This document shows, in pieces, positions 15,709 through 23,414 of a stretch of DNA of 62,918 bases; position 1 is the stretch's first letter, and each line of letters begins with the position of its first letter. Source of the stretch: Nostoc sp. FACHB-973 (GTDB lineage: Bacteria > Cyanobacteriota > Cyanobacteriia > Cyanobacteriales > Nostocaceae); contig NZ_JACJSJ010000046.1 in the NCBI RefSeq assembly GCF_014698115.1, positions 1 through 62,918 on the forward strand. Direction: 5' to 3'. The position numbers and the translations under genes are program-made. A model generated the notes under the pieces. It searched no databases, was not told where the DNA came from, and worked only from the letters and a program-made list of their open reading frames with translations.

Positions 15709-17526
15709 TTAGAAAAGAGACAACTGACGTTTGTTACTTTCTAGTGTTGCAGGAGCAGCTATTTTGAGAATTTCTTCTCGCCTTTTTTCGATAAGGTGAA
15801 GATAGTATTGACGAGAATAATTCTCATTACTGCTGATATTAGTTATGCCGCTAATTCCGTAATAGTAAGTTACTACATCTCCAGGTTTCCCTAGTTTGAG
15901 GATTTCTTTTTCGCCCTCTTTAATTTTGCGTGTGATTGCAAGTTTTTCTTTTGGATATTCCCTTGATAAAATCTGGGATTTGATGTGTGCATAATAATCT
16001 TCTGCTACTGATACATTTTGAATTAACAGGGTTAAATACTTAATAGAAAACTCTTTCTCCAGTTGAGAGCGATCGCGGTTGCGCCAGTTGCCTTTAGTGA
16101 TGATTTTCCCGTCTGGAAGCCATAAAAGGTAATTTTTGGTTCCCCGTTCGGGAATAAACATAGCGTCAGCGATAAACTCTAGCTTGACAGTTATCCCTTT
16201 AGGCAATTGAGATTGAAGTAAACTACGTACCTCTTCTGGGTTGGGATGGGTGAAAAACACTCCATCGGTGTCAACTTCCACAGGAGTACCACCTTGCCGA
16301 GTGATAATTTCAATCATTAGCTTGAGTACTTTTCGACTGTAGGCTGTAACTAATGCAGCAGCCTCCATATCATTGAAGGCAAGTTCAGAGGTGCCGAAGA
16401 ATCCAAACTCGGAGTTAGCTAAAACCTTGACGGATTCTCTTTTTTCCTTAGCAGCAATATCTCCAGCAGATGCAAGTTGTTCCAACCTAAATTTTTCATT
16501 CACCAAATATTGCAGAATACTTAGCCCAATACGTTCTGTATCTTTAATTGAGCAAATACCCTTGTCTAGCATTGCCCAAGGGTGCATTGAGCTAATATCT
16601 GTATATCCAACCCTTCTATACAGTCCAGGAATAGAGTAAGCCATCCCTCCCTGAAATTTGTATTTGCGATCGGGTTTTGGTTTATAACCTGGATAATGAT
16701 GCTCAAATATTCGCTCCCATTTAGTACCATTACCAGCAAGTGTTAGCTGCTGGAGATTCATTTCCGGTACAATTAGTGCTTCGTAATAGTATGAGGGTAC
16801 AAGTCTATTCGCAATTAGCCGGGTGTCTTCGAGGTCGTACACAAGATACTCTTTTAGGCGTTTCCATCCCTTACTGTTGGGGCCATCTTTCCAACAAGCG
16901 AGGATTTCTTCATAGGGAAGAACTAGCCTGGTGTTCTGGCGCAGTCCCATGTCCAATACAGCCTTTTTGAGCGATCTGCCGTTAGTTAGCTTTTTGGCTA
17001 TGAAATCCCACCTCAGAACACATATATAAATGTCTACGTGTTGGCTATTTCGGCTGAACACCTCCTGAATTTTTAGTGGCTCACCCCGTACTTGGGCGGT
17101 ACGAATAGTCCGAGATTTGGATGCAACTTTAAATGGGTGTTTTATACCGTGCAAGTTGCATCGAGTAATAATAAATGGAATATCAAATGCCATCCCGTTA
17201 TATGTGAAAATGACATCTGGATTTCTTTGGCTGAGATGGTTGATAAATTTGGTCAGTATTTTAGCTTCTGAGATATCCATGAAAATAGTAGAATATCCCC
17301 TTGAATCCATACAACCAATAGCATAAATACGGCTTTCAAATGGGTTTATTCCTGCTGTTTCGATATCAACAAAAATTTGTGAAAGTTCCTGATATGGCTT
17401 GAGTTTTATTTTGGGCTGCCAAGGTTTTATTGGAGAGGGGTCTTTCCAATAAATGTTTAGTTTGTCTTCATCGACAACGATTATCCCTCTAGATTTCTTC
17501 ACAAAATCTCTGTGGTTATAACTCAT
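15709..17526 (-). CDS. Compact family B DNA polymerase with C-terminal clamp-binding motif
   Basis: A 605-residue DNA polymerase with proofreading exonuclease. Exonuclease motifs: Exo I FVDIETAG (D54, E56), Exo II TYNGMAFDIP (N110, D115), Exo III Y227-x3-D231 (YLVYD). Polymerase motifs: A YTDISSMHPW (308-317), B KVLANSEFG (K367-G375), C VEVDTDGVFF (418-422). All catalytic aspartates are present. Departures from the usual family B patterns are SMHP for SLYP, NSEFG for NSxYG and DTDG for DTDS. It ends KRQLSLF, a textbook beta-clamp-binding tail. At 605 residues it is shorter than E. coli Pol II. Cyanobacterial chromosomes generally replicate with PolC/DnaE-type enzymes, so this is likely a plasmid replicase or repair polymerase working with the plasmid clamp. 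Confidence 0.92.
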   Translation of the reverse strand: MSYNHRDFVKKSRGIIVVDEDKLNIYWKDPSPIKPWQPKIKLKPYQELSQIFVDIETAGINPFESRIYAIGCMDSRGYSTIFMDISEAKILTKFINHLSQRNPDVIFTYNGMAFDIPFIITRCNLHGIKHPFKVASKSRTIRTAQVRGEPLKIQEVFSRNSQHVDIYICVLRWDFIAKKLTNGRSLKKAVLDMGLRQNTRLVLPYEEILACWKDGPNSKGWKRLKEYLVYDLEDTRLIANRLVPSYYYEALIVPEMNLQQLTLAGNGTKWERIFEHHYPGYKPKPDRKYKFQGGMAYSIPGLYRRVGYTDISSMHPWAMLDKGICSIKDTERIGLSILQYLVNEKFRLEQLASAGDIAAKEKRESVKVLANSEFGFFGTSELAFNDMEAAALVTAYSRKVLKLMIEIITRQGGTPVEVDTDGVFFTHPNPEEVRSLLQSQLPKGITVKLEFIADAMFIPERGTKNYLLWLPDGKIITKGNWRNRDRSQLEKEFSIKYLTLLIQNVSVAEDYYAHIKSQILSREYPKEKLAITRKIKEGEKEILKLGKPGDVVTYYYGISGITNISSNENYSRQYYLHLIEKRREEILKIAAPATLESNKRQLSLF

Positions 17527-17550
17527 TAATTAGAGATTTTCCTAATTCAT

Positions 17551-17599
17551 GTTGATATTAATTTTTAACTATCAACTTAACTGCGTATGCTGCTGTGGT
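17551..17599 (-). promoter_or_regulatory. ACCAC-RCWNACGC-hairpin leader, DNA polymerase
   Basis: On the minus strand: ACCAC (17595-17599), 8 bases, ACGC inside GCATACGC (17583-17590), then hairpin GTTGATA/TATCAAC (17551-17576), and ATG 17526 about 25 bases later. A GGAAAA lies near the start as a weak ribosome-binding site. Confidence 0.6.
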
Positions 17600-17648
17600 A
17601 GTAAGTGTTAATTTATTTGGTTATTTGATTAAATACAGAAAGAAATAT

Positions 17649-17674
17649 AGGGTTATAACTATAGTTATAACCCT
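17649..17674. promoter_or_regulatory. 26-bp perfect palindrome between dnaX and the polymerase gene
   Basis: The half-site AGGGTTATAACTA is followed at once by its complement, with no spacer, directly after the dnaX stop. No T-run follows, so a plain terminator is unlikely. A continuous 26-bp palindrome suggests a protein-binding operator or an origin-type element. No second copy was found in the window. Confidence 0.5.
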
Positions 17675-17682
17675 CCTTAAAG

Positions 17683-18972
17683 TTAAGCTTGCTGTAATTG
17701 TTTTTGTTGCAGCTTTTGAACAGCTTCTACCCAAGCAGGTGCTTTTTTACCATTAATAGGTGTCAGCTTTTGCCAGTGTTCTTGTAACTGCGCTTGTGTT
17801 AAGTGGGGTAACTGTTCCTTGCCCCAGTTAATCGCATCTTGAGCAGTTTTCCAATCTTTCCAGGGTTGTGATTGGTGACTACCCTTGGTGGTTGGCACTA
17901 TCTCGATAAGTGTAGCTTCTAACCAAAGGTGCGCGTCTTCATCCCGCATGAGATTTTGGCGTGCCATTAAAATTGCGATCGCATTTGGGATCTGGTCGAT
18001 ATTCCACAACTGCGAGATACTTACTAATTCCTCCCATGTGTCCTGTTCTAGCTGTGTAAGATGTCTGCTATTGGGATTAGTTTTGCACACAAGTAAGTCT
18101 TTGAGGAAGTTGACAAGACTTGTATGGATAGCAGTTGGCTGTTTACCAGATTCAATCCAATCTTGAAGGATGCCTAAATTGCCCGTAATTTCTCCTTTGA
18201 TGATATTTTCACAGACGGTGAGTAAATCGTATTCGGGAATGGTGCCTGATAGTTCCCAAACCCAGTTAGAGATAATTTCCTCTTCACCTAGTAAGGTTAA
18301 CTGATCTAATAGTTTGAGTGAGTCGCGCAGATGTCCTTTGTTTGCTTTAGCTACGGCAGTAACTGCTGATGGCGCAATGTTGATACTTTCTTGGTGAGAT
18401 ATTTGTTCTAGGTAGCTTGCAACTAGCGAGACAGGAACTCTCTTAAAGTCAAACTTTTGGCAACGGGAGACAATGGTTTCTGGAACTTTGTGTAACTCGG
18501 TTGTGCAGAAGATAAATACTACATGACGGGGAGGGCTTTCAATGGTTTTGAGGAGTGCTTGCCACGATTGGCTACTTAGGGCATGACATTCATCAATAAT
18601 GAATATTTTGAATCTGCTTTCCACTGGTGCAAATTGGGTAGTGGATATAAGCTCTCGGATCAGTTCTACCCCACTATTGCTTGCTGCATCCAGTTCGGTT
18701 ACATCAACAGAAGAAGATGCTGTAATTCCCTTGCATGAATTGCATTCTCCACAGGGCTTAGTTGTCGGGTCATTGCTCGACTGACAGTTAAGAGATTTAG
18801 CGATGATGCGGGCGGTACTGGTTTTACCCGTACCTTTGGGGCCGCTAAATAGGTAAGCAGGTGCAATCTTTTGGAGAGCGATCGCATTTATAAGAGTGCG
18901 AACGATATGTTCTTGCCCAATAACTTCACTAAGAGTCTGGGGACGATATTTGAGATGTAGTGGTTGGTACAT
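17683..18972 (-). CDS. dnaX: DNA polymerase III gamma-type (DnaX) clamp-loader ATPase
   Basis: A 429-residue DnaX. The start ATG 18972 has GGAAAG five bases upstream; a TTG at 18984 is rejected. Motifs: KYRPQTLSEVIGQEH, Walker A FSGPKGTGKTSTARI, the zinc finger (Cys before QSSNDPTTKP then CGECNSC), Walker B FIIDECHALS, sensor 1 FIFCTTELHKVPETIVSRCQ with the SRC finger, and HLRDSLKLLDQL. It stops after the collar domain and a short tail ending QKLQQKQLQQA. It therefore resembles gamma and lacks the long tau extension that binds DnaB and the replicative polymerase. It would be the motor of a plasmid loader with the delta and delta' genes. Confidence 0.95.
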   Translation of the reverse strand: MYQPLHLKYRPQTLSEVIGQEHIVRTLINAIALQKIAPAYLFSGPKGTGKTSTARIIAKSLNCQSSNDPTTKPCGECNSCKGITASSSVDVTELDAASNSGVELIRELISTTQFAPVESRFKIFIIDECHALSSQSWQALLKTIESPPRHVVFIFCTTELHKVPETIVSRCQKFDFKRVPVSLVASYLEQISHQESINIAPSAVTAVAKANKGHLRDSLKLLDQLTLLGEEEIISNWVWELSGTIPEYDLLTVCENIIKGEITGNLGILQDWIESGKQPTAIHTSLVNFLKDLLVCKTNPNSRHLTQLEQDTWEELVSISQLWNIDQIPNAIAILMARQNLMRDEDAHLWLEATLIEIVPTTKGSHQSQPWKDWKTAQDAINWGKEQLPHLTQAQLQEHWQKLTPINGKKAPAWVEAVQKLQQKQLQQA

Positions 18973-19000
18973 AGTTCTTTCCAATAATTTATTTGAAATT

Positions 19001-19026
19001 CCTCCTACCAGTTATCTGGTAGGGGA
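19001..19026 (-). promoter_or_regulatory. Hairpin between dnaN and dnaX
   Basis: CCTACCAG (19004-19011) and CTGGTAGG (19016-19023) form an 8-bp stem with a TTAT loop. It lies between the dnaN stop and the dnaX start with no T-run, so it probably shapes the polycistronic mRNA rather than terminating it. Confidence 0.5.
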
Positions 19027-19033
19027 GTTTGCT

Positions 19034-20404
19034 TTATACAGAAGCAGCCTCTTTCTTGGCTCGTGTACGCGAACTTGGCTTACTTTTGTTACTACCTTTA
19101 GCCTCAGGTGTTGATGTCTCTACTTCCGAGTTTTCACCATTGCTTTCCGTTTGAGAAGTCTGAGTATTATTTATGACTTCTTCTAGTTCGGCTACTACAG
19201 TAGTTTCTGTTGTTTCTAATGCTTCAGGAGTTTTCTCTGCTGTTGTTGTTTTGCTTGGGGTGGATTTATTTTCAAACCCCTGCTTAATTTCTACAGGCAT
19301 TACTAAATACAACTGATTGAGCAGTCCTCCCATCGGGCATATAATAACTGGTTGCGTAGGTTTGTTACACCGCACCACGATTTCGTCAGTACTGATGTGC
19401 TTTAATCCTTCGAGAAGGTAGTCGATATTTAATCCAATACTGATGTTTTCTGAATGACTAGTTGCTGGTTTCATCAGTACCGAGTCAACTGCATCCCCGA
19501 TATCAGTAGCTTCGGTGTATAGTGTTGCCTGTGTAGCTTCCAATTCCCAGAGAATTTTGACAACCTTTTGCTTGCGTTCGGCTAGATAACTTACCCGCTT
19601 CAGTGCGCTCTCAAATCCCTTGCGTTCTAATGTAAATTCATACTCAAATGTTCTGGGAATCAAGCTATTGATTTTGGGGTATTCTCCCTCTAAAAGTCGG
19701 GAAATGACCTTTGTATTAGGAAGACTAAACTCAATAGTTTTATTTGATAGAAGAATATTACACACGCTTGTATCGGCACTTTGAGAGAGAATTTTGTTTA
19801 ACTCGCTAAGTGACTTACCTGGAACAGTAAAGTCAATTGGGTCAGAATATTCGCTATCAAGTATTCCTGTTACCAGTGCTAATTTGTGACCATTTGTACT
19901 AGCAGCTTGCCACTTGTTGGTATCAATTGTGAAGTTGACACCAGTTAGAACTAACTTTGTTTCGTCACCATTGGTGCAATAGAGTGTCCCTTCAAGTGCA
20001 GCTTGGAGTTTCTTGGCACTTAAATTTACTTCTATTGGATTTTCTCCCTTGGGAAGAGTTGGAAACTCGTCAGGCTTTCCGCCAATCAGACGGCATTTAC
20101 CGCTATTGTGAGTAATTATGCAGGCTTGGTTTTCTACCTCTAAGGTAATTTCTCCTCTGACATTGTTAATAGTGTCAGTTAATAGTTTGGCTGGTAGTGC
20201 TACCTGACCTGACGTTTCCACATTTGCGGTCGTTGTAGTATGAATTGTGAGGTTAAGGTTTGTTCCTGTTGCTGATACTATCCCATCTTCATTTGCTATC
20301 AGTAAGATATTTCCTAAAATTGGGTCAGTGGGCTTAGGGCTAATTGCAAGATAAGCGGTTTCTAAAATTTCTGCGAGTTTAGATTGTTCAATGGTTAGTT
20401 TCAT
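19034..20404 (-). CDS. dnaN: DNA polymerase III beta sliding clamp with C-terminal extension
   Basis: A 456-residue DnaN. The three clamp domains are visible: MKLTIEQSKLAEILETAYLAI, LVLTGVNFTIDTNKWQAASTNGHKLALV, and a C-terminal part ending LNQLYLVMPVEI. The canonical clamp ends at that point. Here about 80 further residues follow, rich in Thr, Glu and Ser, ending in a basic stretch SKPSSRTRAKKEAASV. The peptide-binding pocket of clamps lies near that C-terminus, so the tail could modulate partner binding or DNA contact. It is encoded just upstream of dnaX and near a polymerase bearing a clamp-binding tail. It is surely a second, plasmid copy besides the chromosomal dnaN. Confidence 0.95.
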   Translation of the reverse strand: MKLTIEQSKLAEILETAYLAISPKPTDPILGNILLIANEDGIVSATGTNLNLTIHTTTTANVETSGQVALPAKLLTDTINNVRGEITLEVENQACIITHNSGKCRLIGGKPDEFPTLPKGENPIEVNLSAKKLQAALEGTLYCTNGDETKLVLTGVNFTIDTNKWQAASTNGHKLALVTGILDSEYSDPIDFTVPGKSLSELNKILSQSADTSVCNILLSNKTIEFSLPNTKVISRLLEGEYPKINSLIPRTFEYEFTLERKGFESALKRVSYLAERKQKVVKILWELEATQATLYTEATDIGDAVDSVLMKPATSHSENISIGLNIDYLLEGLKHISTDEIVVRCNKPTQPVIICPMGGLLNQLYLVMPVEIKQGFENKSTPSKTTTAEKTPEALETTETTVVAELEEVINNTQTSQTESNGENSEVETSTPEAKGSNKSKPSSRTRAKKEAASV

Positions 20405-20439
20405 TTGTTACTTTGCTTTTAGTAAATGATGTTTTAACA

Positions 20440-20457
20440 GGTGCTATTTCTAGCACC
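20440..20457 (-). promoter_or_regulatory. Hairpin upstream of dnaN
   Basis: GGTGCTA/TAGCACC with a TTTC loop lies 36 bases before the dnaN start, between the DUF5895-type gene and dnaN. On the plus strand CTTTT follows; on the minus strand there is no T-run. Confidence 0.45.
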
Positions 20458-20484
20458 CTTTTCGGTTACATGAGATAGTTTTTG

Positions 20485-21477
20485 TTAGTAGGGCAGTTCT
20501 TCGATCTCAGTACTGTATGCTGTATAAGCTTGACCTGCTGTACTAGGAGGAAGTGCTGCTACTGGCATATCAGCTGCACCTACCAGGCGATTATGTTCTG
20601 CTACAACAGTTGATGTTTTACCGATGCGGTGAGAGAATTCGGGATTTGCCTGCATCGTTGTTTGGATATCGATTTCTTTCTGTTCTGAGAAGAATTCGAG
20701 AAAATCGCTTCCATCGGGGTTTGGTGATTTGTAGGAAGTGACAACTGCTACCCAAGATTTATCTCTTTGATTGACTGCTTCTTTAGGTTCAAGAGATGGC
20801 GTAAAAGTGGGTTGAAATACACCGAGGCGATGAAACTCTGCACGTTTTTCAGCAACAGTTGCATTAGTAAATCGGGCAAATGCAACCTCTAGTTCGCGTT
20901 GGAACTGTTTATAAGCCTCGCCAAATTTTGACGATGCAACGCCTTTAATTGATAGGACAATTGGTACTGAGTGCAGGTTATGATTATTTTCATCAACAAG
21001 TTGCAATAAGTAGAACCTTCTCAATACTGCGGCATCTTTGCCAAGTGCTTGGTACATTTCGTACCCATCAGGTGATTCGTACACTCCTACAATTTTGCCG
21101 TCATCGCGCTGTTCAATATATCTGGGAGAAACATCAAGAATGTGCATCCTGGGCGATTGCAGCAATACTCCCATTTCTGGCGTGCCACTAGAGAAGGTGT
21201 GCTTGTGTGTAGGTTCTTGTCCTTGCCAGTTAATTGCTGCTAAGTATTTATCTTTGATAAACAACCCAACTTTTTCTGCTTCCATGTGGTTGATGACTTG
21301 GCAGATGCAGATGTTACTAATCGGCGCATTGTACTCAGGATTTGCAAATTTAGAAATAGCTAATTTACGCTTTTGTATGTTTGTATTATTCTGAATTGTT
21401 TGTTCAGGGGGTTCAGACTGGGATACTGTGCTTTCTTCAGTAGTAGAATTAGTAGGCTTTGTTTGACTTTTTTGCAT
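20485..21477 (-). CDS. DUF5895-type protein with SSB-like C-terminal tip
   Basis: A 330-residue protein resembling the DUF5895 family found on cyanobacterial plasmids. After a disordered Ser/Thr/Gln-rich N-terminus (about 1-35), the conserved block KLAISKFANPEYNAPISNICICQVIN leads into an alpha/beta domain containing VGLFIKDKYLAAINW and GVLLQSPRMHILDVSPRY. The C-terminal part is flexible and ends STEIEELPY. That ending resembles the SSB acidic tip, so an ssDNA- or replisome-related role is plausible, though not shown. It heads the block with dnaN and dnaX, behind a leader element. The family name is from memory of the conserved block. Confidence 0.7.
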   Translation of the reverse strand: MQKSQTKPTNSTTEESTVSQSEPPEQTIQNNTNIQKRKLAISKFANPEYNAPISNICICQVINHMEAEKVGLFIKDKYLAAINWQGQEPTHKHTFSSGTPEMGVLLQSPRMHILDVSPRYIEQRDDGKIVGVYESPDGYEMYQALGKDAAVLRRFYLLQLVDENNHNLHSVPIVLSIKGVASSKFGEAYKQFQRELEVAFARFTNATVAEKRAEFHRLGVFQPTFTPSLEPKEAVNQRDKSWVAVVTSYKSPNPDGSDFLEFFSEQKEIDIQTTMQANPEFSHRIGKTSTVVAEHNRLVGAADMPVAALPPSTAGQAYTAYSTEIEELPY

Positions 21478-21529
21478 AATTTTGGCTAGTTGAAACCAAA
21501 ATTTAATGCGTATGCAATAAAGTTGTGGT
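21478..21529 (-). promoter_or_regulatory. ACCAC-RCWNACGC-hairpin leader, DUF5895 gene
   Basis: On the minus strand: ACCAC (21525-21529), 13 bases, ACGC inside GCATACGC (21508-21515), then the perfect hairpin AATTTTGG/CCAAAATT (21478-21503), immediately followed by ATG 21477. There is no room for a Shine-Dalgarno sequence outside the hairpin. Confidence 0.65.
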
Positions 21530-21854
21530 CAAAAACTTAATTCGTTGGATAAAAAACAACTTTAGCAGGTGTTTTTTGACTGATTTGCTCTCTTATCTTC
21601 TCTGCCAAGTGAACACTAATTATTAAGAATTATACATCTAAAAAATTAGAATACATTATACCTATAGGTTATCTGAGCTAGATTTACCAAGTTTGCATCC
21701 ATAAATTAATGATGTGCACCTCTATTTAGATTTGGTAGAAGTCTTATCTGTGTTATTTTTTGGTCAAAACTGGGAACTCTAAATATTAAGAAGGAATAAA
21801 GTATTCTTTATCGAGCATAGTTAAAGATTGTCAACAAGAGAACCCAGTATAGTC
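21530..21854. other. Divergent intergenic region before the helicase gene
   Basis: This AT-rich region lies between the leftward replication block and the rightward helicase gene. A weak inverted repeat AAAAAACA/TGTTTTTT lies near 21550-21578. TACATTATACCTATAGG near 21652-21668 offers possible -10-like hexamers. No gene or strong site is visible. Confidence 0.35.
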
Positions 21855-23414
21855 ATGACTTTTTCATATAGCGATGCAAACTCCAACAGTTCAGTTATTG
21901 ATAAATGTCATAACTCACTTCCATCTGGCTGGGTTTTGCTAGATATTGAACGAAAAATAAAGGAACACAATAAATGGGATATTTACAAAGTAGCTTTAGT
22001 AGCTGTAGAAGACACTTATCTCATTGAAAATCCCAATGATAATCAATTTAATTCCCTTTTAGACCGCATTGAAAAAGCTGAGGTCATTGTAGGACATAAT
22101 ATTCGTCGTCACGACATACCAGAACTGTATAAATCAGTTGGACGCGAGCAGCCAGATACACTACAAGAAAAAATTTGCGATACCTTAGAACTATCTAATT
22201 TATTTTTCCCAGGTAAAACAACACATAAGCTGAATAAAGTATATCGTAAAGAATTAGGACTTAGTGACCCATTAGAAGATGCTTGGGAAAGTTATAATAT
22301 CTACACAAGTATTTATCAGCAACGCTGTGAATTACCTGTGATTGTACGTCATTGGGCATGGCGATTACTTCCTAAAGGTTATCCTCGTAAAATAATTCCT
22401 GGTTATGTACAACCTCCAGAGCAATTGGAATGGTGGCAAAACCTTAAACAGCATCACCAAAGATTAAATGTTGAGGGTTTGCGGAATTATCTCATCAATT
22501 TACCCAAGAAAATTGACAATTTAGGAGCAGTAGTTTTTCTAAATTGGTTATACCAGATCAATGAGTCTGAACTTCGCCGCCCAAATTGGTTAGAGTGTGA
22601 ATTTCCAAGCTTTTGTGAAGCTGAGAAGAATGCATTTCCCCTTCCATTGGATGAAGTTAAACTTTCAAAGGAACTAAAACAGTTCTTTGGCTTTGAAACA
22701 TTTAAAACACATCAACTAGAAATTGTCCAAGCACTGCTAAAAGGGAAGACAGTTCCTTTAGGTATCTTGCCCACTGGAGGAGGTAAAAGCATAATTTTTC
22801 AACTTCCAGCCCTTATCCTTTCCAAATATTATCGAGGCTTGTCTATCATTGTTTCTCCACTTCAAGCATTGATGGAAGATCAAGTACAAAATTTGAAAGA
22901 GAAACTGAAAAATCAACAACTATCTGAGTATGCTGAACGGGTAGAACTACTTACAGGATCACAGTGCCTTGAAGAACAACGCCGTATTATTGAAGCCATT
23001 TGGAATGGACAAGTAGATATTCTATACTTATCTCCTGAACGATTGCGGCAACCAACAATTCAACGTATTCTTAAACATCGTCTTCCTCATCTGTGGGTAC
23101 TTGATGAGGCTCACACTTTGTCCCAGTGGGGATATGATTTTCGTCCAGACTTTTTACGAATTGCCGAAAGTCTTCAGAAATTTTACAAAAATGGACAGAA
23201 TACTTCTATTCGTTGGGGTTTTGTTACTGCTACCGCAACACCCAAAGTGGTTGATGACCTAAAAGAAGCTGTAATAAAACTTGACGAATTATGCTCCGGT
23301 TCTTTAGAGCGTTTGCCACTTGATGGAAAATCTTTTCAATGGCGTGACGAAATCAAAACTCATATAGAAATTGTGGAAAGGCCTAAGTCACTTGATGACA
23401 TCCCAGGCTCATAG
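21855..23414 (+). CDS. RecQ-UvrD fusion helicase, N-terminal half (ends at in-frame TAG)
   Basis: The first 519 residues of a broken giant helicase gene. An N-terminal region (about 20-180) resembles a DEDD-type 3'-5' exonuclease: WVLLDIERKIKE, then VIVGHNIRRHDIPELYKSVG. A RecQ-type helicase domain follows, with Walker A LPTGGGKSIIFQLPAL (near 306), ALMEDQVQNL, and DEAH box WVLDEAHTLSQWGYDFRPDFL (near 416). Translation stops at TAG 23412-23414, after LDDIPGS. The same reading frame continues without interruption into the second RecA lobe, so this is a nonsense interruption and not a natural end. The start is set at ATG 21855, not TTG 21828. Confidence 0.75.
   Translation: MTFSYSDANSNSSVIDKCHNSLPSGWVLLDIERKIKEHNKWDIYKVALVAVEDTYLIENPNDNQFNSLLDRIEKAEVIVGHNIRRHDIPELYKSVGREQPDTLQEKICDTLELSNLFFPGKTTHKLNKVYRKELGLSDPLEDAWESYNIYTSIYQQRCELPVIVRHWAWRLLPKGYPRKIIPGYVQPPEQLEWWQNLKQHHQRLNVEGLRNYLINLPKKIDNLGAVVFLNWLYQINESELRRPNWLECEFPSFCEAEKNAFPLPLDEVKLSKELKQFFGFETFKTHQLEIVQALLKGKTVPLGILPTGGGKSIIFQLPALILSKYYRGLSIIVSPLQALMEDQVQNLKEKLKNQQLSEYAERVELLTGSQCLEEQRRIIEAIWNGQVDILYLSPERLRQPTIQRILKHRLPHLWVLDEAHTLSQWGYDFRPDFLRIAESLQKFYKNGQNTSIRWGFVTATATPKVVDDLKEAVIKLDELCSGSLERLPLDGKSFQWRDEIKTHIEIVERPKSLDDIPGS

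Noticed and set aside
16160..16172. GCTGACGC copy inside the polymerase gene
   Set aside because: It lies deep in coding sequence with no start downstream at the usual distance; counted as chance.
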